A stretch of 26,535 bases of DNA. Source: Lachnospiraceae bacterium. Lineage in GTDB: Bacteria > Bacillota > Clostridia > Lachnospirales > Lachnospiraceae. Positions 14,922 to 22,447 of the stretch are shown one piece after another; position 1 is the stretch's first letter, and each line of letters begins with the position of its first letter. A program made the position numbers and the translations under genes. The notes beneath the pieces are model-generated. The model was not told the DNA's origin and made no database searches. It worked only from the letters and a program-made list of their open reading frames with translations. Location: NCBI GenBank assembly GCA_900752065.1, contig CAADTT010000035.1, positions 1 to 26,535 on the forward strand, read 5' to 3'.

Positions 14922-16211
14922 ATGGAGTGTATTATTAGACGGGATGGCTATTTGAAACGATTGATTGACAAAAAGGAAAACGGGTTAATTAAGGTGATCA
15001 CCGGTATCAGAAGATGTGGGAAGAGTTTTTTGCTCTTCAATTTATTCTATGACTATTTAATTGAAAGTGGTGTCAGAGAAGAGCAAATCCTTGCGATTGC
15101 ACTGGACGATGATATATCTGTGCAGTACCGGGAGCCGGAAAAACTTTCAGAATATATTCGTTCCAGAATTGTGAACAGGGATATGTATTATATTCTCATT
15201 GATGAGATTCAGTATGCGATCACAAAAGATGAACTGAAAAACCCGGAAAATATTAAATTATACAATGTTCTCAATGGCCTTATGAGGCTGAGAAATGTAG
15301 ACATTTATGTTACCGGAAGCAATTCCAAAATGCTCACAAAGGATGTGCTGACGGCATTTAGGGGCCGTGGCGATGAAGTGAAGGTGTACCCGTTATCTTT
15401 CCGGGAATATTATTCGTTTACGGGCGGGGATAAGTCGGATGTCTATGAAGAATATGCCCTGTATGGAGGAATGCCGCTTATTCTTTCCCAAAAATCGGAT
15501 GTGGATAAGATGAATTATCTGCGGAGCCTCTTTACGGAAGTCTATTTTAAGGATATTGTAGAACGGTATGAGATTGAGCTCCCTGATGTTCTGGAGGAAT
15601 TGACCGATGATTTGTGTTCTTCTGTTGGGTCGCTGACCAATGCGAATAAGATCACAAATACGCTGCAGACTGTCAAGGGAATGAAAGTTTCCGGAACAAC
15701 TGTCTCGAACTATCTGAATTATTTGCTGGAATCTTTTCTTTTTGATAATGCGAAACGGTATGATGTGAAGGGCAAGAGGTATTTTGAATACCCATCAAAG
15801 TATTACTGTACGGATGTTGGTCTCCGCAATGCGAGATTGAATTTCAGACAGCAGGAAGAAACGCATATCATGGAGAACGTCATCTATAATGAACTTCTGA
15901 CCAGAGGATATTTTGTGGATGTGGGCGTTGTGGAAATTGTAGAACGCAGGGAAGGCAGACAGATGAAAAAACAGTGTGAGATCGACTTTGTTGTAAACAG
16001 AGGATCCAGGAAATACTACATTCAATCTGCCCTGAGCGTCAATGATCCGTCAAAGCTGGAAACGGAGCTTCGCCCATTAAAGAACACAAGAGATTTCTTT
16101 AAGAAGATCATTGTCAGTAAAACTGCGATGAAGCCATGGACAGATGAGGACGGTCTCCTCCATCTCGGCTTATATGATTTCCTGTTAAGGGAAGATTCGT
16201 TGGATTTGTGA
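14922..16211 (+). CDS. AAA-family ATPase with DUF4143 domain
   Basis: 429 residues. Seen: Walker A GIRRCGKS (about residues 28-35), Walker B YYILIDEIQ (about 90-98), sensor-like VTGSNSKML (about 130), then a C-terminal DUF4143 region with EIDFVVNRGSRKYYIQ, a PD-(D/E)xK-like fold in which the usual lysine appears as Gln. The frame is open from 14868, but that ATG lies in the -10 box; ATG 14922 follows GGGAGG with 6-nt spacing. Such AAA_14/DUF4143 proteins are widespread in anaerobes, often in many paralogs, and poorly understood. A link to mobile or toxin-antitoxin-like functions has been suggested but nothing here supports it. Codon use is more AT-rich than its neighbours, consistent with recent acquisition (inference). 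Confidence 0.85.
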   Translation: MECIIRRDGYLKRLIDKKENGLIKVITGIRRCGKSFLLFNLFYDYLIESGVREEQILAIALDDDISVQYREPEKLSEYIRSRIVNRDMYYILIDEIQYAITKDELKNPENIKLYNVLNGLMRLRNVDIYVTGSNSKMLTKDVLTAFRGRGDEVKVYPLSFREYYSFTGGDKSDVYEEYALYGGMPLILSQKSDVDKMNYLRSLFTEVYFKDIVERYEIELPDVLEELTDDLCSSVGSLTNANKITNTLQTVKGMKVSGTTVSNYLNYLLESFLFDNAKRYDVKGKRYFEYPSKYYCTDVGLRNARLNFRQQEETHIMENVIYNELLTRGYFVDVGVVEIVERREGRQMKKQCEIDFVVNRGSRKYYIQSALSVNDPSKLETELRPLKNTRDFFKKIIVSKTAMKPWTDEDGLLHLGLYDFLLREDSLDL

Positions 16212-16236
16212 TGGTTTTATGCAGGATCGAAGAATC

Positions 16237-16253
16237 TTTAACTTCCAGTTAAA
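16237..16253 (+). terminator. Possible weak hairpin after the AAA gene
   Basis: TTTAACT/AGTTAAA stem with a TCC loop, followed by TTTCT. It is AT-only in character, so termination here is doubtful. Confidence 0.25.
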
Positions 16254-16304
16254 TTTCTATACCCGGAAATAAACAACGATTCAATAGTATTCACGAATGT
16301 CCTC

Positions 16305-16334
16305 TGTTACAATAAGCTTAACAAAGCGCTTTGT
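16305..16334 (+). promoter_or_regulatory. Promoter and palindromic operator of the XRE gene
   Basis: Extended -10 TGT-TACAAT (16305-16313) is followed 8 bp later by the perfect 14-bp palindrome ACAAAGCGCTTTGT (16321-16334), which covers the expected transcription start. A palindrome there next to a helix-turn-helix gene suggests autorepression. The -35 is not clear. Confidence 0.55.
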
Positions 16335-16385
16335 CCGGTAGGATCCTTTTGATGTGGAAGGAAATCATGAAAGAGAGGCATTTTT

Positions 16386-17447
16386 ATGAAGATGAATGAA
16401 ACGATCCGAAGCAGAAGAAAAGAGCTGAATCTGACGCAGGAGCAGATGGCAGCTTATCTGGGGGTGACGGCTCCTGCCGTGCATAAATGGGAGAAGGGAA
16501 TCAGCTACCCGGATATTTCCCTGCTCCCGGCGCTGGCGAGACTTCTCGGCGTGGATCTGAATACGCTGTTTTGCTTCGAGCAGGAACTGACAGAGCAGGA
16601 GATCAACATATTTTCAAATGAAATGGTGCAGCTTATGCAGAAAGAGGGCTTTCATGCCGGGTATGAGCGCGCAATGGCGAAGATTCGGGAATTTCCAAAC
16701 TGTGCGCTTCTTCTATGTTCTGTGGCGGCTGTTCTGGAAGGTTCTCTGGTACTGTTTTTGGTAGAGGATACCGCCTGCTATGAAGAAGCGATTGAAAACC
16801 TCTATGAGAGGGCGGCCAGGCTTGGTGATGCCAGGGTAAGGGAGCAGGCGAATCATATGCTTATCCTGAAATATATGAAGAGAAAAGACTTTGATCAAGC
16901 GGAGCGGCTTCTGGATACGCTGCCGGATGCGCCCGTAGATAAGCAGAATTTGAGAGCATCTCTTCTGATAAACCAGGCACGGAATGAAGAGGCTGTCTGC
17001 ATCCTGGAAGAAAAACTCTGGTATCATGCAAACAGTGTTCAGAACACACTGCTTTCGCTGCTGAATTGTTTTCAGAGACTGGGAGAGGAGAAAATGGCAG
17101 AACTGTGCGCCCGGAAATCTGAAGAGGTCACAGTTTCCTTTGGATTGTGGGAGTATGGCATGCATCTGGCAGATTACCAGATGGCAATCTATCGGAAGGA
17201 CAGAGAAAGCACCCTGTCAGCTCTTAGGAGGATGCTGAGATCCCTGCAGAATTTCAGCAAAGTATGGGAGTTTCCGTTGTATGAAAAGATAAAGAAGGGG
17301 GAGAAGAAGGGAAATGTACAGAGCCTTATGACATCTGCCATCGTGGAGGCTCTCAGGCGGGGCGACGGACTGGATGAACAGGGATTTCTACAGGGAGATG
17401 CGGAGCTTGAGAAGATTCTGGAGGAATTTGGAAAAGCGGCAGAGTGA
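16386..17447 (+). CDS. XRE-family regulator with helical C-terminal domain
   Basis: A 353-residue protein. Residues about 6-60 are a classic Cro/C1-type helix-turn-helix (RRKELNLTQEQMAAYLGVTA, then VHKWEKGISYPD). The remaining 290 residues are predicted all-helical with TPR-like pairs (for example DFDQAERLLDTLPDAP), as in the many Firmicute XRE regulators with a sensory or peptide-binding C-terminal half. GAGAGG lies about 8 nt before the ATG; a second ATG two codons later is possible. A 14-bp palindrome at the presumed transcription start suggests it controls itself. No obvious target gene adjoins: glnS downstream has its own promoter. It could be a pheromone-type or stress regulator, but the ligand is unknown. 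Confidence 0.85.
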   Translation: MKMNETIRSRRKELNLTQEQMAAYLGVTAPAVHKWEKGISYPDISLLPALARLLGVDLNTLFCFEQELTEQEINIFSNEMVQLMQKEGFHAGYERAMAKIREFPNCALLLCSVAAVLEGSLVLFLVEDTACYEEAIENLYERAARLGDARVREQANHMLILKYMKRKDFDQAERLLDTLPDAPVDKQNLRASLLINQARNEEAVCILEEKLWYHANSVQNTLLSLLNCFQRLGEEKMAELCARKSEEVTVSFGLWEYGMHLADYQMAIYRKDRESTLSALRRMLRSLQNFSKVWEFPLYEKIKKGEKKGNVQSLMTSAIVEALRRGDGLDEQGFLQGDAELEKILEEFGKAAE

Positions 17448-17475
17448 TATCGGGAAAGATGTTGTAATTCTGAGA

Positions 17476-17504
17476 TTGTCAATTATCCTGTTTTATGCTA
17501 AGAT
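17476..17504 (+). promoter_or_regulatory. glnS promoter
   Basis: TTGTCA (17476-17481), 17-bp spacer, TAAGAT (17499-17504) with an extended TGC before the -10. The leader is about 70 nt; no T-box or other riboswitch pattern is seen in it. Confidence 0.65.
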
Positions 17505-17579
17505 AGGAATTAGCGTTTTTAGAGTAAGGGAATCCTTCCCATTGAGAGATAAAAGAGAAGAGAAAACAGGAGGCATGTT

Positions 17580-19244
17580 ATGGAAAATGAAGTGGTTTCC
17601 AAAAATTTTATTGAGCAGATCATAGAGAAGGATCTGGCAGAGGGGCATTGTAAAACCGTATGTACCCGTTTCCCGCCGGAGCCAAATGGCTATCTGCATA
17701 TTGGTCATGCGAAGGCAATTCTACTGAATTATGGTCTGGCACAGAAGTATCATGGGAAATTTAATATGCGTTTTGATGATACAAATCCGACAAAGGAAAA
17801 GTCGGAGTTCGTAGAGTCGATCAAGGCAGATATCCAGTGGCTGGGAGCAGACTGGGAGGACAGGCTGTTTTTTGCGTCCGATTATTTTGAACAGATGTAT
17901 GAGGCGGCTGTTAAGCTGATCAAAAAGGGAAAAGCATTTGTCTGTGACCTGACGGCAGAGCAGATCCGCGAGTACAGAGGAACGCTCACCGAGCCGGGAA
18001 AGAACAGTCCTTACCGTGACAGGAGTGTGGAGGAGAATCTGGAACTGTTTGAAAATATGAAAAACGGCGTTTATAAGGATGGAGAAAAGGTACTCCGGGC
18101 AAAGATCGACATGGCGTCCCCGAATATTAACATGCGTGATCCGGTCATCTACCGGGTGGCTCATATGCACCATCACAGGACGGGAGATACCTGGTGCATC
18201 TATCCCATGTACGATTTCGCACATCCGATCGAGGATGCGATCGAGGGCGTGACCCATTCCATCTGTACGCTGGAGTTTGAGGATCACAGACCGCTTTATG
18301 ACTGGGTCGTGCGGGAGCTGGAGTACGAGATGCCACCGAAGCAGATCGAGTTTGCAAAGCTGTACCTCACAAATGTAGTGACAGGAAAGCGCTATATCAA
18401 AAAAATGGTGGAGGATGGCATCGTAGACGGATGGGATGATCCCCGCCTTGTCTCTATCGCGGCGCTGAAACGCCGTGGTTATACGCCGGAGTCTATCAAG
18501 ATGTTTGTGGAGCTGTGCGGTGTCAGCAAGGCACAGAGTTCTGTAGATTATGCGATGCTGGAGTACTGTATCCGTGAGGATCTGAAGCTGAAGAAATCCC
18601 GCGTGATGGCAGTTCTCGATCCTGTCAAGCTGATCATTGACAATTATCCGGAAGGACAGATGGAGTATCTCGACGTGGACAACAATCTGGAAAATGAAGA
18701 ACTGGGCAAGAGGAAGGTTCCTTTTGGCAGAGAGCTTTATATCGACAGGGAGGATTTCATGGAGGAGCCGCCGAAGAAATATTTCCGCCTGTTTCCGGGA
18801 AATGAAGTGCGCCTGATGGGAGCCTATTTTGTAAAATGCGTAGGATATGAAAAGGATGCGGACGGCAGGATCACGGAGATCCACTGTACCTATGATCCGG
18901 AGACAAAGTGCGGGACAGGCTTTACAGGCAGAAAAGTGAAGGGAACGATCCATTGGGTGGCAGCGTCTACAGCAGTAAAAGCGGAGGTTCGCCTTTATGA
19001 GAATATCATCGACGAGGAAAAAGGTGTCTATAATAAAGAGGACGGAAGCCTGAATCTGAACCCGGATTCTCTGAAGGTGCAGCAGTGTTTTGTGGAGCCG
19101 AGTCTGGCAGATGCGAAAGCGTATGACAGTTTCCAGTTCGTGCGCCAGGGATATTTCTGCGTGGATGCGAAGGACTCCAGACCGGACGCTCTGGTCTTTA
19201 ACCGCATCGTATCCCTGAAGAGTTCCTTTAGACTTCCGAAATAA
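17580..19244 (+). CDS. glnS: Glutaminyl-tRNA synthetase
   Basis: 554 residues, the same length as E. coli GlnRS. It charges tRNA-Gln with glutamine. Seen: class I signature PPEPNGYLHIGHAKAI with HIGH at residues 40-43, RFDDTNP, the C-terminal part of the catalytic core GWDDPRL, CIREDL and MAVLDPVKL, and the two anticodon-binding beta-barrels ending VFNRIVSLKSSF. AGGAGG lies 6 nt before the ATG. Odd: where E. coli has the KMSKS-type loop VMSKRKL, this protein reads VVTGKRYI (VTGKR, residues 267-271), so the loop is non-canonical although a lysine is kept. A direct GlnRS in this phylum implies tRNA-Gln need not be made only through Glu-tRNA-Gln amidation. The MocR-type gene follows after 12 nt. 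Confidence 0.95.
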   Translation: MENEVVSKNFIEQIIEKDLAEGHCKTVCTRFPPEPNGYLHIGHAKAILLNYGLAQKYHGKFNMRFDDTNPTKEKSEFVESIKADIQWLGADWEDRLFFASDYFEQMYEAAVKLIKKGKAFVCDLTAEQIREYRGTLTEPGKNSPYRDRSVEENLELFENMKNGVYKDGEKVLRAKIDMASPNINMRDPVIYRVAHMHHHRTGDTWCIYPMYDFAHPIEDAIEGVTHSICTLEFEDHRPLYDWVVRELEYEMPPKQIEFAKLYLTNVVTGKRYIKKMVEDGIVDGWDDPRLVSIAALKRRGYTPESIKMFVELCGVSKAQSSVDYAMLEYCIREDLKLKKSRVMAVLDPVKLIIDNYPEGQMEYLDVDNNLENEELGKRKVPFGRELYIDREDFMEEPPKKYFRLFPGNEVRLMGAYFVKCVGYEKDADGRITEIHCTYDPETKCGTGFTGRKVKGTIHWVAASTAVKAEVRLYENIIDEEKGVYNKEDGSLNLNPDSLKVQQCFVEPSLADAKAYDSFQFVRQGYFCVDAKDSRPDALVFNRIVSLKSSFRLPK

Positions 19245-19256
19245 ATAGGAAAAGCT

Positions 19257-20654
19257 ATGAGTGAATTGACGATCCGTCTGGAGGCAAAGTCCTCCCGACC
19301 GCTTTATGAGCAGATATATGATCATATAAAAAAAGAGATTAAAAACGGAGGGCTGTCTTTCGAGGAAAGACTGCCCTCTACCAGAATGCTGGCAAAGCAT
19401 CTGCAGGTGAGCCGCAGTACCGTGGAACTGGCGTACGAACAGCTTCTGTCGGAGGGATATATTGAGGCGGTGCCCTACAGAGGCTATTTTGTGTGCCGTC
19501 TGGACGGGCTTCTGCACCTGACGGATCAGACGCCTGTCCAGGTGCAGCGATATGAAGAGACGGAGGAAGGATACGCATATGACTTTTCGCCGAGTGGTAT
19601 CGACCTGAACAGTTTTCCGCATAATACCTGGAAAAAGCTCTCCCGGGGAATCCTGATGGAAAATAAGAAAGAATTCTTTCAGTTAGGAGATCCCCAGGGA
19701 GAAAAGAGCCTGCGGATGACGATCGCCTCCTATCTGCATCAGGCGAGGGGTGTGTCCTGCACGGCGGATCAGATCGTGGTGGGAGCGGGAAATGACTATC
19801 TTCTGATGCTGCTGTCTGTTCTTCTGGGAAATAGCTGCACGGCGGCGATGGAGAACCCGACCTACAAAAAGGCATATCGTGTACTGAGAGCTATGATGAA
19901 GTCCATAACTGCGGTGGGCATGGATCAGAATGGCATGGATGTGGAGGAGTTGGAGGAGAGCGGAGCGAATATTGCTTATGTGATGCCTTCGCACCAATAT
20001 CCGATGGGGACCGTCATGCCCATCAGAAGGAGGATGCAGCTTTTAGAGTGGGCGGCGAAGGAAGAGGGGCGTTATATTATAGAGGACGATTACGACAGTG
20101 AATTCCGCTACAAAGGGAAACCGATCCCGGCGCTTCAGGGCTTTGACGCAGTTGGAAAAGTGGTCTATCTGGGAACCTTTTCACGCTCTATCGCCCCATC
20201 GATTCGAATCAGCTATATGGTGCTTCCGCAGAGCTTATTGAAGGTGTATCAGGAAAGTGGAAGAATCTTTTCTTCCACTGTGTCAAGAGTGGATCAGATG
20301 CTTATTTCACGTTTTTTAAGCGAGGGGTATTATGAACGTCACTTGAACCGGATGCGTGCCATCTATAAAGGACGGCATGACGTACTTTTAGAGGAACTTG
20401 GAAGCATGTCGGAAATATGCAGGATTTCAGGGGAAAATGCCGGGGTACATCTGCTGCTGCGTTTCACAAACGGTATGAGTGAGAAAGAGGCTGTAGAAAA
20501 AGCAAAAGCGGCAGGGGTGAAGGTTTACGGACTCTCAGGATGCTGTATTGGACATGTGCCGGAGAAGCCCACGGTCATTCTGGGTTATGCAAATATGGAA
20601 GAAGAAAAGATACGGGACGCAGTAAAATGTCTGAGAGATGCGTGGAGCAAATAG
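19257..20654 (+). CDS. MocR/GabR-type regulator (GntR HTH + aminotransferase fold)
   Basis: 465 residues. N-terminal winged helix (LYEQIYDHIKKEIKNG, then LPSTRMLAKHLQVSRSTV, about residues 15-80), linker, then a fold-type I aminotransferase domain with IIEDDYDSEFRYKGKPIPALQ (D277 and Y279 match GabR D279 and Y281). MocR proteins bind PLP plus an amino compound and regulate nearby genes. Odd: the position of the PLP Schiff-base lysine (K312 in GabR, in FSK) is arginine, R310 in GTFSRSIAPSIRISYMVLP, so covalent PLP binding is unlikely. The start lies 12 nt after glnS with AGGAAAAG as a ribosome site, so the pair is probably one transcript. Targets are not identifiable. It could instead sense PLP-free ligands or act as a structural repressor. 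Confidence 0.88.
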   Translation: MSELTIRLEAKSSRPLYEQIYDHIKKEIKNGGLSFEERLPSTRMLAKHLQVSRSTVELAYEQLLSEGYIEAVPYRGYFVCRLDGLLHLTDQTPVQVQRYEETEEGYAYDFSPSGIDLNSFPHNTWKKLSRGILMENKKEFFQLGDPQGEKSLRMTIASYLHQARGVSCTADQIVVGAGNDYLLMLLSVLLGNSCTAAMENPTYKKAYRVLRAMMKSITAVGMDQNGMDVEELEESGANIAYVMPSHQYPMGTVMPIRRRMQLLEWAAKEEGRYIIEDDYDSEFRYKGKPIPALQGFDAVGKVVYLGTFSRSIAPSIRISYMVLPQSLLKVYQESGRIFSSTVSRVDQMLISRFLSEGYYERHLNRMRAIYKGRHDVLLEELGSMSEICRISGENAGVHLLLRFTNGMSEKEAVEKAKAAGVKVYGLSGCCIGHVPEKPTVILGYANMEEEKIRDAVKCLRDAWSK

Positions 20655-20664
20655 AAGAGACGGC

Positions 20665-20708
20665 AAAAAAAGGCGGGCAGGGAGCAGTCGCTTCCAACCC
20701 GTCTTTTT
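20665..20708. terminator. Bidirectional terminator between glnS-mocR and ytxH-like genes
   Basis: A-run then GGCGGG pairs with CCCGTC (one G-U) with partial inner GGA/TCC pairing, followed by TTTTT. A-tract and T-tract flank the stem, so it can serve both converging transcription units. Confidence 0.75.
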
Positions 20709-20744
20709 ATGTCGCCTTTCTTGCGTACTCTTTCAGAAAATTAT

Positions 20745-21161
20745 TTATGCATCGTTTTCTGTTGTGTCAGCGGCCGTGTCTTTTGTATTTTCAGCAGCAT
20801 CGGCAACTATGTCTTTTACATCCTCCGCAGCATTCTTCACGTCCACGGCAGCATCAGATACGGCATCTTTTACTGCCTTTGCAGCGTCAGATAAATCTTC
20901 TTTTACATCCCCTGCGGCATCGGCCAGAGTTTCCTTCACATTTTCTGCCGCATCGCAGGTTTCTTTCGGAATCGTGACATATTCTCTGTGTGCTGCATTC
21001 TCTTCGCCGTCTAAATCTTCATCGAACTCATCCTGAAATTCATCAAAATCCTCATCCCAGGCTTCTTCTTTTTTTGATTTATTCAAATATGCGATCCCGC
21101 ATCCGATGGCTGCACCGATCAGTGCTGCACCGAGCAAAAGCTTTCCGTTCTTCTTAGTCAT
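20745..21161 (-). CDS. Small acidic YtxH-like membrane protein with LEA-like repeats
   Basis: 138 residues from the ATG at 21161, which has AAGGAG 8 nt upstream; a longer reading to 21209 lacks a ribosome site. One N-terminal membrane segment (LLLGAALIGAAIGCGIAYL, about residues 6-25), then a very acidic stretch (WDEDFDEFQDEFDEDLDGEE), then roughly 11-residue Ala/Asp/Val/Lys repeats such as DAAGDVKEDLS and DAAVDVKNAAE. The pattern matches YtxH/gas-vesicle-like small envelope proteins and LEA-type amphipathic helices. A membrane-anchored helical tail at the cell periphery, perhaps in stress protection, is inference. It lies 69 nt after azlD on the same strand; a TACAAT at about 21190-21195 could be its own -10. 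Confidence 0.8.
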   Translation of the reverse strand: MTKKNGKLLLGAALIGAAIGCGIAYLNKSKKEEAWDEDFDEFQDEFDEDLDGEENAAHREYVTIPKETCDAAENVKETLADAAGDVKEDLSDAAKAVKDAVSDAAVDVKNAAEDVKDIVADAAENTKDTAADTTENDA

Positions 21162-21230
21162 ATGCTGACTCCTTTCAAATGAGATAGGAATATTGTAATA
21201 CTTTTTCACCGAAAAGAAAAGGGGAAAAGT

Positions 21231-21566
21231 TTAAATAAAGACGAACTGTACTAAAAACATATAAAAAACAGTACCGCCGCCGATGGAGAGAAGCGTATTT
21301 CGCTTCCACACATGCACACCGACAATTGCTGCCGCTGTCAAAAGCTCAGGGAGACCGAAGGGAGCCGTCAGAGGCGACACATCTTTCAGACAGTACACGA
21401 CCAGCATGCCTATGACGGCATAAGGAAGGACTTTCCCCAGATAGAGTATGTAGGAAGGGGTTTTTTTATTACCCGGAAACAGTACAAAAGGGAGTACCCG
21501 GATAAAAAAAGTAATCCCTGCCATAATAAAGATCATAAGTAATGCCTGAGAATCAGGAATCCGCAT
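21231..21566 (-). CDS. azlD: AzlD-family branched-chain amino acid transport subunit
   Basis: 111 residues, about four membrane segments, with the family patterns MAGITFFIRVLPFVLFP, LGKVLPYAVIGMLVVYCL and LLTAAAIVGVHVWKRNTLLSI. AzlD is the small partner of AzlC; the pair exports branched-chain amino acids (and analogues such as 4-azaleucine). An ATG at 21575 abuts AAGGAGG directly and cannot be used well; ATG 21566, nine bases further, has the right spacing and gives the start MRIPDSQ. The gene overlaps the end of azlC by 14 bases, so translation is coupled. Confidence 0.88.
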   Translation of the reverse strand: MRIPDSQALLMIFIMAGITFFIRVLPFVLFPGNKKTPSYILYLGKVLPYAVIGMLVVYCLKDVSPLTAPFGLPELLTAAAIVGVHVWKRNTLLSIGGGTVFYMFLVQFVFI

Positions 21567-22257
21567 GAAGCTCATCCTCCTTATCCAGTGTTTTTCTGAA
21601 AATGCTCAAAATCGCCAGAATGGACAGCATCGCCGGAACGATGAAGCGGTCTGCCCCGAAGAGCAGCAGGCAGATGAGTGAGCAGCCCACGCCGATGAGA
21701 GCGGGGCGGTGTTCCTTTGTATCAAGCCATTGATTGACGAAAAGAACAATGAACAGGGCAGTCATGACGAAATCTACGCCCTTTGTGTTGAAGCTGACCA
21801 GGGAACCGAAAAGCGCTCCCAGGGTACAGCCAATGATCCAGTAGCTGTGATCCAGCATGGAAATGAAGAAGTAAAACCATCCGGCGTCCACGCCCTCCGG
21901 CGGCTCACTGGTGGCAACCAGGGAATAAGTCTCATCGGTCAGTTCGTAGATCATCATAATTTTTTTCTTTCCTGTATCTTTATATTTTTCAATCAGAGAA
22001 AGGCCGTAAAACAGATGACGGATCTGGATGATGACGGTCATGAGGGCTGTCGTAATCAGGGAAGCCCCAGCAGCCAGCAGGTCGATCGCGGCATACTGCA
22101 TAGAACCTGCATAGATGATGATGGACATAAAGAAGGCCCAGAGAAAGGAAAAACCCTTGCTTTCCAGCAGGATCCCGAAGCCTAATCCCAAAAACAGATA
22201 TCCGGCCATGACAGGAAGCGTCAGCGGAAAAGCGGCCTTTAGTGCTTTGCGTTTCAT
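21553..22257 (-). CDS. azlC: AzlC-family branched-chain amino acid exporter subunit
   Basis: 234 residues. Family landmarks seen: AAFPLTLPVMAGYLFLGLGFG, SIIIYAGSMQYAAIDLL, IQIRHLFYGLSLI and TDETYSLVA, with about seven membrane segments. AzlC with AzlD forms a branched-chain amino acid permease, usually exporting. AAAGGAGA lies about 9 nt before the ATG. The leader contains GTTACA repeats and the palindromic element at 22293-22447, a plausible control region. No Lrp/AzlB regulator is adjacent. Confidence 0.92.
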   Translation of the reverse strand: MKRKALKAAFPLTLPVMAGYLFLGLGFGILLESKGFSFLWAFFMSIIIYAGSMQYAAIDLLAAGASLITTALMTVIIQIRHLFYGLSLIEKYKDTGKKKIMMIYELTDETYSLVATSEPPEGVDAGWFYFFISMLDHSYWIIGCTLGALFGSLVSFNTKGVDFVMTALFIVLFVNQWLDTKEHRPALIGVGCSLICLLLFGADRFIVPAMLSILAILSIFRKTLDKEDELHADS

Positions 22258-22292
22258 AGAAATGTCTCCTTTGACAAAATTTGCAGTTACAA

Positions 22293-22447
22293 TATATGTT
22301 ACAGTTCAGCCCTTGGCTGAGCTGTAACGGAATCTGCCCATTAGAATCGCCTGCGGCGAGGGGCAGATTCCCTCTTGGCTGAATTTACGCATTCTTACGG
22401 ACTTTGCAGCAGAGTGCAAAGTCCTGATTAAACTGTAACCAATATAT
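22293..22447. repeat. Compact multi-hairpin palindromic element
   Basis: Three successive stems: 22298-22310/22316-22328 (13 bp, one G-U); 22329-22339/22361-22371 (11 bp perfect), which encloses TCGCC/GGCGA (22347-22351/22355-22359); and 22399-22408/22415-22424 (10 bp perfect). The outer ends are related as inverted repeats (left TATATGTTACAGTT, right AACTGTAACCAATATA, with small gaps), and CTTGGCTGA occurs twice inside. The right end overlaps the last codons and stop of the ydcF-like gene. The shape suggests a small dispersed palindromic element or structured leader of azlC. A T-tract for termination is not seen. Confidence 0.75.

Noticed and set aside
17505..17579. T-box leader before glnS
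   Set aside because: No T-box consensus sequence or terminator/antiterminator pair is present, and the leader is too short.
17721..19622. Open frame of 633 codons on the minus strand
   Set aside because: It is antisense to glnS and the start of the MocR gene, has no ribosome site, and its translation is Cys/His/Arg-rich without any motif; glnS is certain on the other strand.
22293..22447. Rho-independent terminator pair between ydcF-like and azlC genes
   Set aside because: The stems are strong, but none is followed by a clear T-tract on the transcribed minus strand, so the region is reported as a structural element instead.
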